Source of the DNA: Thalassomonas actiniarum
Lineage (GTDB): Bacteria > Pseudomonadota > Gammaproteobacteria > Enterobacterales > Alteromonadaceae
Length of the DNA stretch: 64,000 nt
NCBI RefSeq assembly: GCF_000948975.2
Contig: NZ_CP059735.1
Span: 1,674,001 to 1,738,000 of the forward strand
Direction of reading: 5' to 3'
Part shown: piece by piece, positions 1 to 8,461 of the stretch
Position numbering within the stretch: the stretch's first letter is position 1
Layout: the number at the start of each line of letters is the position of its first letter
Translations under genes and position numbers: made by a program
The notes under the pieces: generated by a model
Databases searched by the model: none
What the model was told of the DNA's origin: nothing
The model's input: only the letters and a program-made list of their open reading frames with translations

Positions 1-1220
1 AACGGCATCTGGCCCTGATCCGGCTTTTTAATCAGGTCGCGGATAAATTACGTGCGGAAAAACAAGCCTTGTATCAGCGGGAGTTGCTGCTGGATAAGGT
101 GGTTAATGCCTCCGATGTTGTTACTGTATTGGTGAACCACAGGGACAGGATCATTTTTGCCAACCAGGCCGCCCGGCTCTTCCTGGAAAACTCAGGCGTT
201 AGCCGCGCCTCTTTATTGGGGCAGGAATGGACGGCGTTAATTAAACAGCACAAACCTGAGTTACTGGCTTATATCGGAGAAAATGCTGCCGGGGCAAGTA
301 TGAGCGGGGAAAGCTCGCGCGAAAAAAGCTTAACAGCAGAGCACCCTGCCGATAACCCTGAAAGGCAAGACTTTCATTCTCAAGGCATGGGAGCTCAAGA
401 CATGGGCTCTCAAAGCTCGACTTATCAAGCGCAGGCGGGGCAGAGCAGCGCCATTATCCAGTTAAAAGAAGATGAAAGTGCAGGGATGGAGCAAAGCTGG
501 CACTTATCCCGTCATCAGCTAAAACTTCACGGCAGCCGGCATCAGCTGATGCTGCTTAAACCTATGACCCGGGAGTTAAATCGCCAGGAATTGAAGACCT
601 GGAAAAAAGTGATCCGGGTGATTAACCATGAACTTAATAATTCCATTGCCCCTATCAGCTCTATGTGTCATAGCGGCAAAGTGCTGGCACAGAGGATAAA
701 TGAACCCAGGTTAAACCAGGTTTTTAGCACTATCTCCGGGCGGATAAACAAGTTATCTGAGTTTATCCAAAATTACAGCCAGTTGGCGCGGTTATCTTCT
801 CCGAAAAAGCAGGCATTTGATCTCCTGGCTATGCTGGAGCAACTGCAGTCCCTGTATCCTTTTACCATCAAATGCCGGGAAAAGGAGTTTTTTGTCAAGG
901 GGGATATCAGCCAGCTGGAGCAGCTGGTGATCAATTTGTTGAAGAATGCCCGGGAGGCTGCAGGAGAGATTCCGAGTCAGGTGACGTTAACTTCCGGGAT
1001 GCAGGGGATAACCCTGGTGATCCGGGATTTTGGTCCCGGGATGAAGCCGGAGGTGATGCAGCAGGCTTTCCTGCCTTATTATTCAACTAAGGTTGACGGC
1101 AGCGGCATAGGTTTGAGCATTTGCCGGGAAATCATTGATGCCCATCAGGGACAAATCAGTTTAAGCAATCCCCCGGGAGGGGGGGTAGCCGTTTTGATCG
1201 CTTTGCCCCGGGGACTATAA
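1..1220 (+). CDS. PAS-containing sensor histidine kinase, NtrY-like (5' end outside window)
   Basis: The reading frame (starting at base 3) is open from the left edge, so the N-terminus, probably with membrane and HAMP parts, is missing. About 405 residues are visible. The first ones look like the helical linker that follows HAMP, then a PAS domain (VVNASDVVTVLVNHRDRIIF), a poorly conserved Ser/Gln-rich stretch of about 80 residues, and the phospho-acceptor region with NHELNNSIAPI, where the His sits around base 627. The HELNN form of the H box is typical of NtrY-type kinases. The catalytic ATPase domain follows with an N box (NLLKNAREAAG), G1 (DFGPGM) and G2 (GSGIGLSI). A TTG at 69 is an internal codon, not a start. 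The response regulator is not in view and may lie to the left. It converges with the M48 protease gene 51 bp away. The signal sensed is unknown. Confidence 0.85.
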   Translation, partial: RHLALIRLFNQVADKLRAEKQALYQRELLLDKVVNASDVVTVLVNHRDRIIFANQAARLFLENSGVSRASLLGQEWTALIKQHKPELLAYIGENAAGASMSGESSREKSLTAEHPADNPERQDFHSQGMGAQDMGSQSSTYQAQAGQSSAIIQLKEDESAGMEQSWHLSRHQLKLHGSRHQLMLLKPMTRELNRQELKTWKKVIRVINHELNNSIAPISSMCHSGKVLAQRINEPRLNQVFSTISGRINKLSEFIQNYSQLARLSSPKKQAFDLLAMLEQLQSLYPFTIKCREKEFFVKGDISQLEQLVINLLKNAREAAGEIPSQVTLTSGMQGITLVIRDFGPGMKPEVMQQAFLPYYSTKVDGSGIGLSICREIIDAHQGQISLSNPPGGGVAVLIALPRGL

Positions 1221-1271
1221 ACCTGTCATTGTTTATGCCAGCTTAGCCCCGGGAAAAGTTAAACGAACAGG

Positions 1272-2726
1272 TCACTGGATGATTTTGATCCAGTCCCCGG
1301 GCTCCGGCTCTCCCCTGGGATAAAGGCCGTTGATCAGTCTCAGCTGCTGCGGTGCGTAGGCGCCGATTTTCAATTGTTTGGCAAGCTGTTCTATGTTGGT
1401 ATTTTCATTGGCTTTGACATAATGCAGGGTTTTCGACTTCTGCTTGCGGGCACTGCTTTTTTGCGGCTTGAAACTGTGGATGCTTTTTAAAAATAACTCA
1501 TCATAATTGACATCGGCTTTGGCTGACAGTACAGAGCCGGTGAGCATATAAGCGCGCCGTCCCTGGTAGAGTACGGCGACCCTTTGCTTATAATCTCCCT
1601 TGTCGTTAACAATTATGCCGGTATGGCCGATCAGGCCGTTTTGGGCAAAATCTTCTGAGCGCTGCAGCATTTGGGTTTTCATTATACCGCGCAGGTAATC
1701 CCCGGGAGAAATGCCTTTTTTGGCCAGGGCAACCGTTAATTTTAACTCTGCTGATTTATCCGCCGGCTGGCCGACAATGGCCTGACGGGTATTTTCAACT
1801 TGCCATTTTTCCGGGAATAGCAGTGAAAATCCTAATTTATCATGGATATACAAGCCCGGGACTTTGGGTTGTGCTTTGAGTTTGGCATCATAGTTGACTC
1901 CGTACACCAGGCCTTCGGTATGTTTGCGGTATTCGCTTTTATTGTGGGTACTGTCCTGGTTTTCGGGAAATTCTCCGGCTTTGGCGATCACCTCTTTAAG
2001 GCGGATATCGTTGCGCGGGTGGCTGGCGAAAACGCCGTGATAGCTTCTGGCTTTTTTGCCTTCTTCTTTTGCCCGGTAGCGGGAGAATTTTTCCTGATCT
2101 TTTAATACCCCTATGGTTTCCACCATGGCCAGGGGATCGTATCCGCTGTTAAACAGGTATTCGGCGCCAAAACCGTCTGCTTCGAGCTCCATTTCCCGGC
2201 CATAGCCCTGGACGGCAGCGGTACTCCAGAGGTTAGTGACATCGCCTATTACTGTACTGCCGGTGGTAAAGACCGAGAAGATGGATAAGATGCCGGCGCC
2301 TTTGCGGGCGGTATCCTGGCGCACCACATGCCTGGCAGTGACATGGCCGACTTCATGGGCCAATACCGCCGCCAGCTGGGCTTCTGAGTCAAGGTAAGCA
2401 AGCAGGCCGCGGTTGATATAGATATAACCGCCGGGCAGGGCAAAAGCATTAATATCCGGGGCATCGATGACGGTGAAATGATATTGGATATCCGGCCTGT
2501 GGCTGTTTTTCGCCACTTTTTGGCCGATGCGGTCGATATAGGCGGCCAGGGCATCGTCGTGATAGACGGGTACGGACTTGAGCAGTTTTTCATGCATTTC
2601 CTTACCCATGGCGATTTCGGCCTCTTCAGACATCAACACCAGATCCGGGGTGCCGGTTGCCGGGTTGATCGAACAGGAGGCTAAGGCCAGTAGCAGCAGG
2701 GGAATGGATAAAAGTCGGTAGTTCAT
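1272..2726 (-). CDS. M48-family metalloprotease lipoprotein with LysM-like C-terminus
   Basis: A 484-residue periplasmic Zn-protease of the BepA/LoiP (YfgC/YggG) type, the family that clears misassembled outer-membrane proteins. A lipoprotein signal peptide ends at LASC (Cys18). The zinc motif HEVGH is at residues 124-128, followed by the Glu-containing helix (MELEADGFGAEYL) that gives the third ligand. The protease domain is about 30-260. The C-terminal 50 residues (YVKANENTNIEQLAKQLKIG ... GDWIKIIQ) look like a peptidoglycan-binding LysM fold, which is unusual next to BepA, where TPRs are normal. AGGAG lies 8 bp upstream of the ATG. It is the last gene of the minus-strand envelope operon, 92 bp after the preceding lipoprotein gene, so a quality-control or processing role for that system is plausible but inferred. 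Confidence 0.88.
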   Translation of the reverse strand: MNYRLLSIPLLLLALASCSINPATGTPDLVLMSEEAEIAMGKEMHEKLLKSVPVYHDDALAAYIDRIGQKVAKNSHRPDIQYHFTVIDAPDINAFALPGGYIYINRGLLAYLDSEAQLAAVLAHEVGHVTARHVVRQDTARKGAGILSIFSVFTTGSTVIGDVTNLWSTAAVQGYGREMELEADGFGAEYLFNSGYDPLAMVETIGVLKDQEKFSRYRAKEEGKKARSYHGVFASHPRNDIRLKEVIAKAGEFPENQDSTHNKSEYRKHTEGLVYGVNYDAKLKAQPKVPGLYIHDKLGFSLLFPEKWQVENTRQAIVGQPADKSAELKLTVALAKKGISPGDYLRGIMKTQMLQRSEDFAQNGLIGHTGIIVNDKGDYKQRVAVLYQGRRAYMLTGSVLSAKADVNYDELFLKSIHSFKPQKSSARKQKSKTLHYVKANENTNIEQLAKQLKIGAYAPQQLRLINGLYPRGEPEPGDWIKIIQ

Positions 2727-2818
2727 TGTAAACTCCTGTTCATATTAACGGGGTTTTTATCATTACTTAGATATCAATCTCAGTAATGTATTTAATATTT
2801 TTGCTATCACTAATTAGC

Positions 2819-3490
2819 CTAGTTTTGCGAACTGCTGAAAAAACTTTGCAATTGGCTGGCCATAGCGCTGCAGGCCTGACTTTGCACTTGTGCCAGCAAC
2901 GGGATGGGAATAACGATGGCCGGCATATAAGAGGTGCCGTCGGCGATACTGCTGACCTTGCCCACCAGTTTTTTGGTGCGGTAATCCCAGACCGAGGCTT
3001 CATATTCGGCTTTTTCATCCCAGGTGCCAAAACCGAAACAGCTGACCCCGGCGGGTGAAAGGCCGCAGCTGATGCTGCCGCCGCCCCGGGTTTTTTCGGT
3101 GACGCCGTCGATCCAGACAATGTAGTGGACATTATATTCATCGATGATTTCTGCAATGTCGTCAAAAGACAGCAGCCTTTGCAGATCCCAGACATGCACC
3201 GGGGCAGTGCGGGCTTCAAACCAGGGATAAAGGCGGTCGACAAACTCTTGCTCCGGGATGACATTCATGGGGTTATTGCCTTTGAGCAGGGTTTTGCCGA
3301 TGCAGGAAATCAGTTCGGGTTCGGTTTCATAATCATTGCCGCTGCGCCTGCCGATAACGACAATGGATTCACCGGCTTTAAGTTCGCTCGGTACGTGTTT
3401 TACCTGGTCTATGGTGACCGAAGTACAGGCACTAAGTACCAGGGTTAACAACAGATATAAAGCATTTGTTTGTTTAAACAGGTTTTTCAT
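2819..3490 (-). CDS. Hypothetical lipoprotein
   Basis: A 223-residue protein with a type II signal peptide; the lipobox LSAC ends at about Cys22. I do not recognise the family. The mature part starts with a short beta-type motif (AGESIVVIGRR), which resembles envelope-stress-type lipoproteins with a small alpha/beta domain, and continues with YNVHYIVWIDGVTEKTRGGG and a glycine/cysteine-containing loop (SCGLSPAGVSCFGFG). The Cys residues there could form a periplasmic disulfide. The C-terminus is Ser/Gln-rich. It sits between another lipoprotein gene (56 bp upstream) and the M48 protease (92 bp downstream), so it is probably a late gene of the same transcript. Function unknown. Confidence 0.75.
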   Translation of the reverse strand: MKNLFKQTNALYLLLTLVLSACTSVTIDQVKHVPSELKAGESIVVIGRRSGNDYETEPELISCIGKTLLKGNNPMNVIPEQEFVDRLYPWFEARTAPVHVWDLQRLLSFDDIAEIIDEYNVHYIVWIDGVTEKTRGGGSISCGLSPAGVSCFGFGTWDEKAEYEASVWDYRTKKLVGKVSSIADGTSYMPAIVIPIPLLAQVQSQACSAMASQLQSFFSSSQN

Positions 3491-3546
3491 TTCACTTCAC
3501 CTTTGTTACCTAAGTTAGACCCCTAGATGAATAAAATTACTTATTA

Positions 3547-4176
3547 TTATTGCAGCTGGCCGTGCTTATTAAGCCAGCTGTTGATTTCCGGAATATGGCT
3601 GAACTTTAGCGATAAACCGGCGCCGACATCCCGAAGGGCAATGATCATCGCCTCATTTAAGGCATTTTCTTCCGACTTCATAAAAGCGGTGGGGGTTTTG
3701 CCGTAGGCGGTCAGTATCCAGTCGGCAATCAGCAGACCCTGTCCGTCATAGACTTTCATGTTGTATTTGATCCACACTTCAAACATATTGACCTTGGTTT
3801 CCCTGGGCATATTGTATTGAAATTCTTCGACGTAGGGCTCAAAGAACAAATCTATGTCGGTATTTTCCTGCGGGCTGATGTCCGATACCTGCACCACATT
3901 TTCAAACATCGCCGGTAGCACAGTATCGAATAAGGCCACCTGGGCATTGCCTATGCTAATTTCCCATTTACTGCGTTTTTCACTTTTTTCCACATATCGG
4001 TAGCGGCGAAAATCATCCTGGTAGTGGACGGCAACTTGCAGGGGCAGTTGGTGGATCACCGGGCGGGGAAAGTCTCCTTTAACCTGCAAGGTGCTGGTAC
4101 AACTGAGACAGCCGAGTAATAAAAGCGCCGGGGTCAGTTTCAATAATTGCTTGATGTGCTGTTTAATCGTTACCAT
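3547..4176 (-). CDS. Hypothetical lipoprotein
   Basis: A 209-residue protein with an N-terminal signal peptide and lipobox (LLLLGCLSC; either Cys could be lipidated). After processing, a beta-rich domain begins with PLQVAVHYQDDFRRYRYVEK and includes a region (IDLFFEPYVEEFQYNMPRET ... WIKYNMKVYDGQGLLIADW) in which alternating charged and hydrophobic residues suggest strands. The layout resembles outer-membrane lipoproteins that scaffold other envelope parts, but I see no diagnostic motif. Its start lies 15 bp after the stop of the VWA gene upstream, which places it in the same transcript as the TolQ/VWA genes. Function unknown. Confidence 0.75.
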   Translation of the reverse strand: MVTIKQHIKQLLKLTPALLLLGCLSCTSTLQVKGDFPRPVIHQLPLQVAVHYQDDFRRYRYVEKSEKRSKWEISIGNAQVALFDTVLPAMFENVVQVSDISPQENTDIDLFFEPYVEEFQYNMPRETKVNMFEVWIKYNMKVYDGQGLLIADWILTAYGKTPTAFMKSEENALNEAMIIALRDVGAGLSLKFSHIPEINSWLNKHGQLQ

Positions 4177-4191
4177 GAGTTTATCCGTCCA

Positions 4192-5193
4192 TTAAGGCCT
4201 GAAGTCATTGAGGCCAACAAAGGTGCCGCCGTTTCTGTAGCTGAGCTCTCTCATCAGGGTGGCGAAGCGTATGCCGGTTTTTTGCAGGTATTTCGGGCGC
4301 ATAAACTGCACCGGAAAGCCAACGGCATGGATACGTACCAGGCGCTCGTTATTGGCGCTGACTTTGTTGATGCGCTCTATGGTTGACAGGACATTTTCTA
4401 TCGAGCGTCCCGAAAATTCGTCTCCCATAACATAGAGGCTGATCTTTTTGTCCTGGGCAAAAAAGGTCCGGATAGCTTTTTGTATGCCCTCGACCGGGCT
4501 GGAGTTGCTAAAGGGGTTCCAGCTCCTTAGCCGTTTGATGATGGCCTTGCGCCTGGCTTTGGTATCCGGGATCCATTTGCGGCGATAATTGTTAAACATA
4601 TAGTTGCCCATATCGTTCATGATCTGTATGCCTTTGACTTCGGGGTAAATATTCAACGTGGCAATGATCTCTTCCTGCATTCTTTCCCAGGCGTAGTTAT
4701 ACATGCTGCCGGAGGTATCTATGATAAAGATTAAGTATTCGCTATCGACCGGGATCCCGCCAATTAAATCATTTTTGCTTTTATAGTTTTGCCCGAGTAA
4801 ACGTTCCATTTCTTCGGAAAGGCTTTGCAGCGCCAGTGCCAACTTGCCTTTTTCCTGGCTGCTGAAGGAGGCGGCCCGGGATACCTGGGCATGCTGGACT
4901 TCTATGGTGGCCAGGCGGGTGCGCAATATTGCCAGACGTTTTTTCTCGCTGTCTATTTGTTCGTGTTTTGCCGTCAGGTCCCGGTTATAAATGGTGGTTT
5001 CCCCGCGTATGGTAAACAGGGTCTCCTGCAGCTCTTTTAATTGGGCGTCGAGGTTGATACTGGACTCTTCCAATACGATAGGCGCCATGGTTTTGGTGAT
5101 CATCAACAATAAAATGATGGCGCCGAAACCACAGCAAATCACGTCCAGGAAGGCGATGGAAAATTCTTCTGAGCCGCGACGTTTTCTGCTCAT
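4192..5193 (-). CDS. Membrane-anchored von Willebrand A protein with TolR/ExbD-like N-terminus (VWA-2)
   Basis: A 333-residue protein. The start is the ATG at 5193 because a near-perfect Shine-Dalgarno sequence (AGGAGGTGAT) precedes it; a longer frame to 5301 would run deep into the upstream gene. Residues 11-34 form one membrane helix with an Asp at its start (FLDVICCGFGA, Asp17), the arrangement seen in TolR/ExbD/MotB stators. Residues about 45-135 are a charged coiled coil. A VWA domain follows, beginning at IIDTSGSM (Asp159, Ser161, Ser163 of the MIDAS metal site), so the topology should be N-in with VWA in the periplasm. It is a paralogue of the gene just upstream (8 bp away). TolQ-like and Hsp70-like genes lie nearby. 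The stator role is inferred from the helix pattern. Confidence 0.87.
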   Translation of the reverse strand: MSRKRRGSEEFSIAFLDVICCGFGAIILLLMITKTMAPIVLEESSINLDAQLKELQETLFTIRGETTIYNRDLTAKHEQIDSEKKRLAILRTRLATIEVQHAQVSRAASFSSQEKGKLALALQSLSEEMERLLGQNYKSKNDLIGGIPVDSEYLIFIIDTSGSMYNYAWERMQEEIIATLNIYPEVKGIQIMNDMGNYMFNNYRRKWIPDTKARRKAIIKRLRSWNPFSNSSPVEGIQKAIRTFFAQDKKISLYVMGDEFSGRSIENVLSTIERINKVSANNERLVRIHAVGFPVQFMRPKYLQKTGIRFATLMRELSYRNGGTFVGLNDFRP

Positions 5194-5201
5194 ATCACCT
5201 C

Positions 5202-6278
5202 CTAGGGCCAGTCTTTTGACGGACTCATAAACGAGCCGAGTGAATGTTGCGCCAGCTTCCAGAAAGCCGATGCCGCCATGGGATCGCCTTCCATCGGCCA
5301 TAACAGGACGTTGACCGGAATACCCTCGGGCAAGGTTTCTACCGCCAGGTTAAACAGCTCTTCTCTTTCCTGTCCCGAAACGGTATGTCCCTTAGGCGCC
5401 TTGAGTCCCTGGGTGGGCAGGCCGTCGGTGAGCAACACGATATTGTCGGGCAGGGGATCGAGAAAGCTGACGGCGCGAAAGGCGTTTTCAAGACTAGTGC
5501 CGCCACCGGGCACCAGCTCATGCAGGGCGGTGATATTGGTATTTAATTTTTCTTCGTCGGCGATCGCCAGCCATTCATGTGTGGTGTCAGCCAGTAAGGC
5601 GCGGGTTTGGGTATTAAAGACATAAAGCTGGTACTGGCTGCTCAGGGGAAATTTTGCCACCAGCCATTCCACCGCCCGTATCGCCCTTTGCCATTTTTTC
5701 GATTGTTTTTTACTTTCATCTGACATATTTTTGCGCCGGATGATATTGACGATATGGCTGTCGAGCATGCTGGCGGAGACATCGAGCAGGATTAAGGTTC
5801 TGGCGCCTCCGAGCTTTAGGCCGGTAAGATATTGCCGCTCTCCCTGGCCGATAAAACGCCTGGCATCATTGCCCTGGGCCTGTTCGTCTTCGAGTTTTTT
5901 CTTCTTCAGCATCAGGGTTCTTAACTGCTCTTTCATCTTGATAATTTGCTGGTCGTCGCTCTCCTGATCCAGCACGGCAATTTTATTGGCGATGGCATCG
6001 ATTTCATCATTGATACGCCGGGCAAGGCCGCTGGCTTCCACCAGCTCCTGATCCAGCAAGGACAGGGTATTTTTAATTTTCACCAGCTGGGCTTGTCCCT
6101 CGGTAACTTCTTCATCCAAAAGGTTAACTTCAGCCTGCAACTCGAGGTTTTGTTCTTCCACCTGGGTATTGACATCGTGTTTGATAATTAAAAACACCAG
6201 GACCACCGCGCCGAAACCGCAAGACATGATGTCGAGAAAAGACAGGCTGAAGGTGGAGAACTTTCTTTTGCCGGCCAT
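5202..6278 (-). CDS. Membrane-anchored von Willebrand A protein with TolR/ExbD-like N-terminus (VWA-1)
   Basis: A 358-residue paralogue of VWA-2. The N-terminal helix (FLDIMSCGFGAVVLVFLI, residues 14-31) again has an Asp at its start (Asp16) within a shared FLD-x-x-x-CGFGA motif. A long coiled coil follows (about 38-135, including a run of Lys/Glu after MKEQL), then a VWA domain with MIDAS residues DVSAS (Asp166, Ser168, Ser170) and the second metal motif LLTDGLPT. The start lies 2 bp after the stop of the Hsp70/FHA-like gene, so translation is likely coupled. VWA domains with an intact MIDAS usually bind a protein partner through a divalent metal. Placed directly behind a TolQ-like channel gene, this protein would be the candidate TolR-equivalent, with the VWA domain replacing the periplasmic TolR domain (inference). 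Confidence 0.88.
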   Translation of the reverse strand: MAGKRKFSTFSLSFLDIMSCGFGAVVLVFLIIKHDVNTQVEEQNLELQAEVNLLDEEVTEGQAQLVKIKNTLSLLDQELVEASGLARRINDEIDAIANKIAVLDQESDDQQIIKMKEQLRTLMLKKKKLEDEQAQGNDARRFIGQGERQYLTGLKLGGARTLILLDVSASMLDSHIVNIIRRKNMSDESKKQSKKWQRAIRAVEWLVAKFPLSSQYQLYVFNTQTRALLADTTHEWLAIADEEKLNTNITALHELVPGGGTSLENAFRAVSFLDPLPDNIVLLTDGLPTQGLKAPKGHTVSGQEREELFNLAVETLPEGIPVNVLLWPMEGDPMAASAFWKLAQHSLGSFMSPSKDWP

Positions 6279-6280
6279 AA

Positions 6281-7627
6281 CTACTGCAATGCCTCTTCGA
6301 CTTTAAGCAGCAAAAACGTCGCTTGCTCCCGGCCGAGACTGATAGTGTCTCCCCGATAAAGCAATTGTTTGTCCCGGGCGGGTTTGTCATTAATCAGGAC
6401 TTGCGGTGAATTTTCTCCGTCTGGCCGGCTTGTGAGGCTAAGTTGCCAGCCCTTGTCTGTTTGGGTTAATTTGGCTGCGCTACTCTTTTCGGGGCTAAGC
6501 GAGAGGGCATTGTTGTCGCTACTGCTCAGGTAAAGTGGCTTATCCGTTAATGGATAGGCGTGCCCCTTATACGCCAGGTGAGAGCATGCCAGGTGGGAGC
6601 GACTGGCACCAGGGGTTGTTAAATCAGAAGGCTGGTGTTTGCCGTGCAAGCCGACGCCAGTATGCGCTTTGTTCACGTTAAGATTAACCGGCAAGCGTGT
6701 GATAAGGGCTATCTGCTTATTTTTTGTCAGGTTATTAAGATGGTACTCGATATTTGTTTCCAGTTTGCCTTCATCGAGCAATGACATGGCTTCAAGGGAA
6801 GTGTCGGTTGCTAATATTGTTTTTAACCTTGGGGTGATATAGACAGTAGGATACTCACTGGCGGAGGCCAGAACAGGGGCAAAAAAATGGCTTATTTGTT
6901 CCCGGATTTCCCGGGCAGAAACTTTAAGGGTTTTGTCACTGATGTTTAGCTGGTAGCTGGCCTGCTCACAGGGGATGATTTCGTTAAAATAGTTATAAAC
7001 GCTTTGCTCGGCCCTGGCGGTGGCAAAAATATCGTAGCGGCATTCGATGATAAATTTTTTATTGAGCCAGGTAGCCAGGTGTTTATAAAGATCGTGAAGC
7101 CCCTTGTGGGGGATCACATGCGTATTAACCAGGGAGAGGTTTTCATCGGCGTATAGTTCATTCAGGTTGCAGTGATGCAAACCCAGATCTAATAACGCCA
7201 GCTTGCCTGCCTGTTGGTGATGGGCAAGCTTGATAACGGCTTCATTGATGACGGCAATAACTTTTAACTGGCATGAACCGGCAATACCCAGCAATAAGGA
7301 CAGCTGTTGCTGGCTGTAGTTGGCGGGTACCATCAAGATGGTATCCTGGATGTTGCTGCATTGCTCTGTCAGGGCTTTAAGCTGTAAATAGGCGAGGTCG
7401 GCAAAATGCCTGACCTGGGCATTTGGGGTAGTAATTTCTTCATAACCTAGTTGTTGCCAGTAGCGGCAATAAAAATTGCCGGGGGAGAGTTTGCCTCGGG
7501 CAAAAGCATCCTGGCCGAAGAGCAGCTGATCTTTTTCAACCAGGGCATAACCGCTTTGGGTCAGGGACTTTTCCCCCTGGCGGAGCGTCAGCTGGTGATC
7601 ATTAATTTCTATCAGGGTTAAAGGCAT
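6281..7627 (-). CDS. Hsp70/actin-fold-like protein with FHA-like C-terminus
   Basis: A 448-residue soluble protein without signal peptide or membrane helix. The first 320 residues read like a degenerate Hsp70/actin ATPase: an N-terminal strand pair, a helix-rich segment, then DTILMVPANYSQQQLSLLLG, IAVINEAVIKLA and a phosphate-2-like strand LALLDLGLHHCNL, in the same order as in DnaK/YegD-type proteins. The phosphate-1 loop near the N-terminus (MPLTLIEINDHQLTL) lacks the usual DxGTT pattern, so ATP hydrolysis is doubtful. The last 100 residues (QVLINDKPARDKQLLYRGDTISLGREQATFLLLKV) have the strand and Gly-Arg pattern of an FHA/forkhead fold. Its start directly follows the stop of the TolQ-like gene, and it precedes VWA-1. 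A cytoplasmic regulator of the membrane complex is my inference. Confidence 0.68.
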   Translation of the reverse strand: MPLTLIEINDHQLTLRQGEKSLTQSGYALVEKDQLLFGQDAFARGKLSPGNFYCRYWQQLGYEEITTPNAQVRHFADLAYLQLKALTEQCSNIQDTILMVPANYSQQQLSLLLGIAGSCQLKVIAVINEAVIKLAHHQQAGKLALLDLGLHHCNLNELYADENLSLVNTHVIPHKGLHDLYKHLATWLNKKFIIECRYDIFATARAEQSVYNYFNEIIPCEQASYQLNISDKTLKVSAREIREQISHFFAPVLASASEYPTVYITPRLKTILATDTSLEAMSLLDEGKLETNIEYHLNNLTKNKQIALITRLPVNLNVNKAHTGVGLHGKHQPSDLTTPGASRSHLACSHLAYKGHAYPLTDKPLYLSSSDNNALSLSPEKSSAAKLTQTDKGWQLSLTSRPDGENSPQVLINDKPARDKQLLYRGDTISLGREQATFLLLKVEEALQ

Positions 7628-8440
7628 CTAATCCACCTTGTTGATGTCGGTTTTCAGGTGGTTGAGCAGGTTACCGTCACAGTAGTCCTGGGTATTTTGT
7701 ACCAAACGCTCCTGCATCAGTTGTAACTGGTGGGTGAAAAACATAATAAAGATACTGATCACCAAGGCGATAAAAGTTGAGTTAAAGGCCACTCCCAAAC
7801 TGTTGGTGACGCCGATAATATTGCCTTCTACCGCCTGGTGTGCCTGGCCAAGGGCTTCGCCTATCCCCCTTACGGTACCGATAAAGCCTATTGAGGGGAT
7901 TGCCCAGGAAATATAGCGGACCATGGCCAGCTCGCTGTCGAGACGGTCGGCTTCGGCCTCGCAAATATCTTTTATGGCGGTGGCAACGGCGGCGACATTG
8001 GCGGTGGCAGAAAAGCGCTTTAAGGCAACCAGTAAGGTACGAGGGGCCAGCATGCCCTGTTTTTCCGGCGATAGTCCCTGCAGCGGCCGGCATAATGCCC
8101 GGGCATCTTCGGGTAATATGCTTGCCCCTTCCTGTACGTCTAATATTGACTGAGCCAGCATGTGTTTTTCCTGCAGGGCCAGTCTGGCCTTATAGCCCAT
8201 GATCATCATGGCCCATAGCATTAAAATCAGACAGGTTTCCTGCTCATAGTCTTTTAAAACGACATATAAGGATCTCTGGTTGGTGACGCTTGCTCCGGCA
8301 AGTTGTTGTGCTTCTTGTTGTTTGATGATGGCTTCTGCTTCCGGTCGGACCAGGGTTACATAAACGGCATGTACAACAATTACCGAGAGCAGCAAGGCAA
8401 AAAGCTGGTATATAAATTCTGAGCCTAGATCACGTTTCAT
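7628..8440 (-). CDS. MotA/TolQ/ExbB-family proton channel protein
   Basis: A 270-residue inner-membrane protein of the TolQ/ExbB/MotA family, which forms the channel part of pmf-driven stator complexes. Four hydrophobic segments are visible: near the N-terminus (YQLFALLLSVIVVHAVYVTL), in the middle (CLILMLWAMMIMGY), and the two family-defining helices YISWAIPSIGFIGTVRGIGEALG and LGVAFNSTFIALVISIFIMFF. The Thr in each of the last two is where TolQ/ExbB have the polar pore residues. The loop between helices 2 and 3 is cytoplasmic and Ala-rich. No tolR, exbD or motB gene follows; instead two VWA proteins with a TolR-like anchor do, two genes downstream. A stator with VWA effectors is inferred. 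Confidence 0.88.
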   Translation of the reverse strand: MKRDLGSEFIYQLFALLLSVIVVHAVYVTLVRPEAEAIIKQQEAQQLAGASVTNQRSLYVVLKDYEQETCLILMLWAMMIMGYKARLALQEKHMLAQSILDVQEGASILPEDARALCRPLQGLSPEKQGMLAPRTLLVALKRFSATANVAAVATAIKDICEAEADRLDSELAMVRYISWAIPSIGFIGTVRGIGEALGQAHQAVEGNIIGVTNSLGVAFNSTFIALVISIFIMFFTHQLQLMQERLVQNTQDYCDGNLLNHLKTDINKVD

Positions 8441-8461
8441 CTGCTTTCATCCTGGAGGTTA

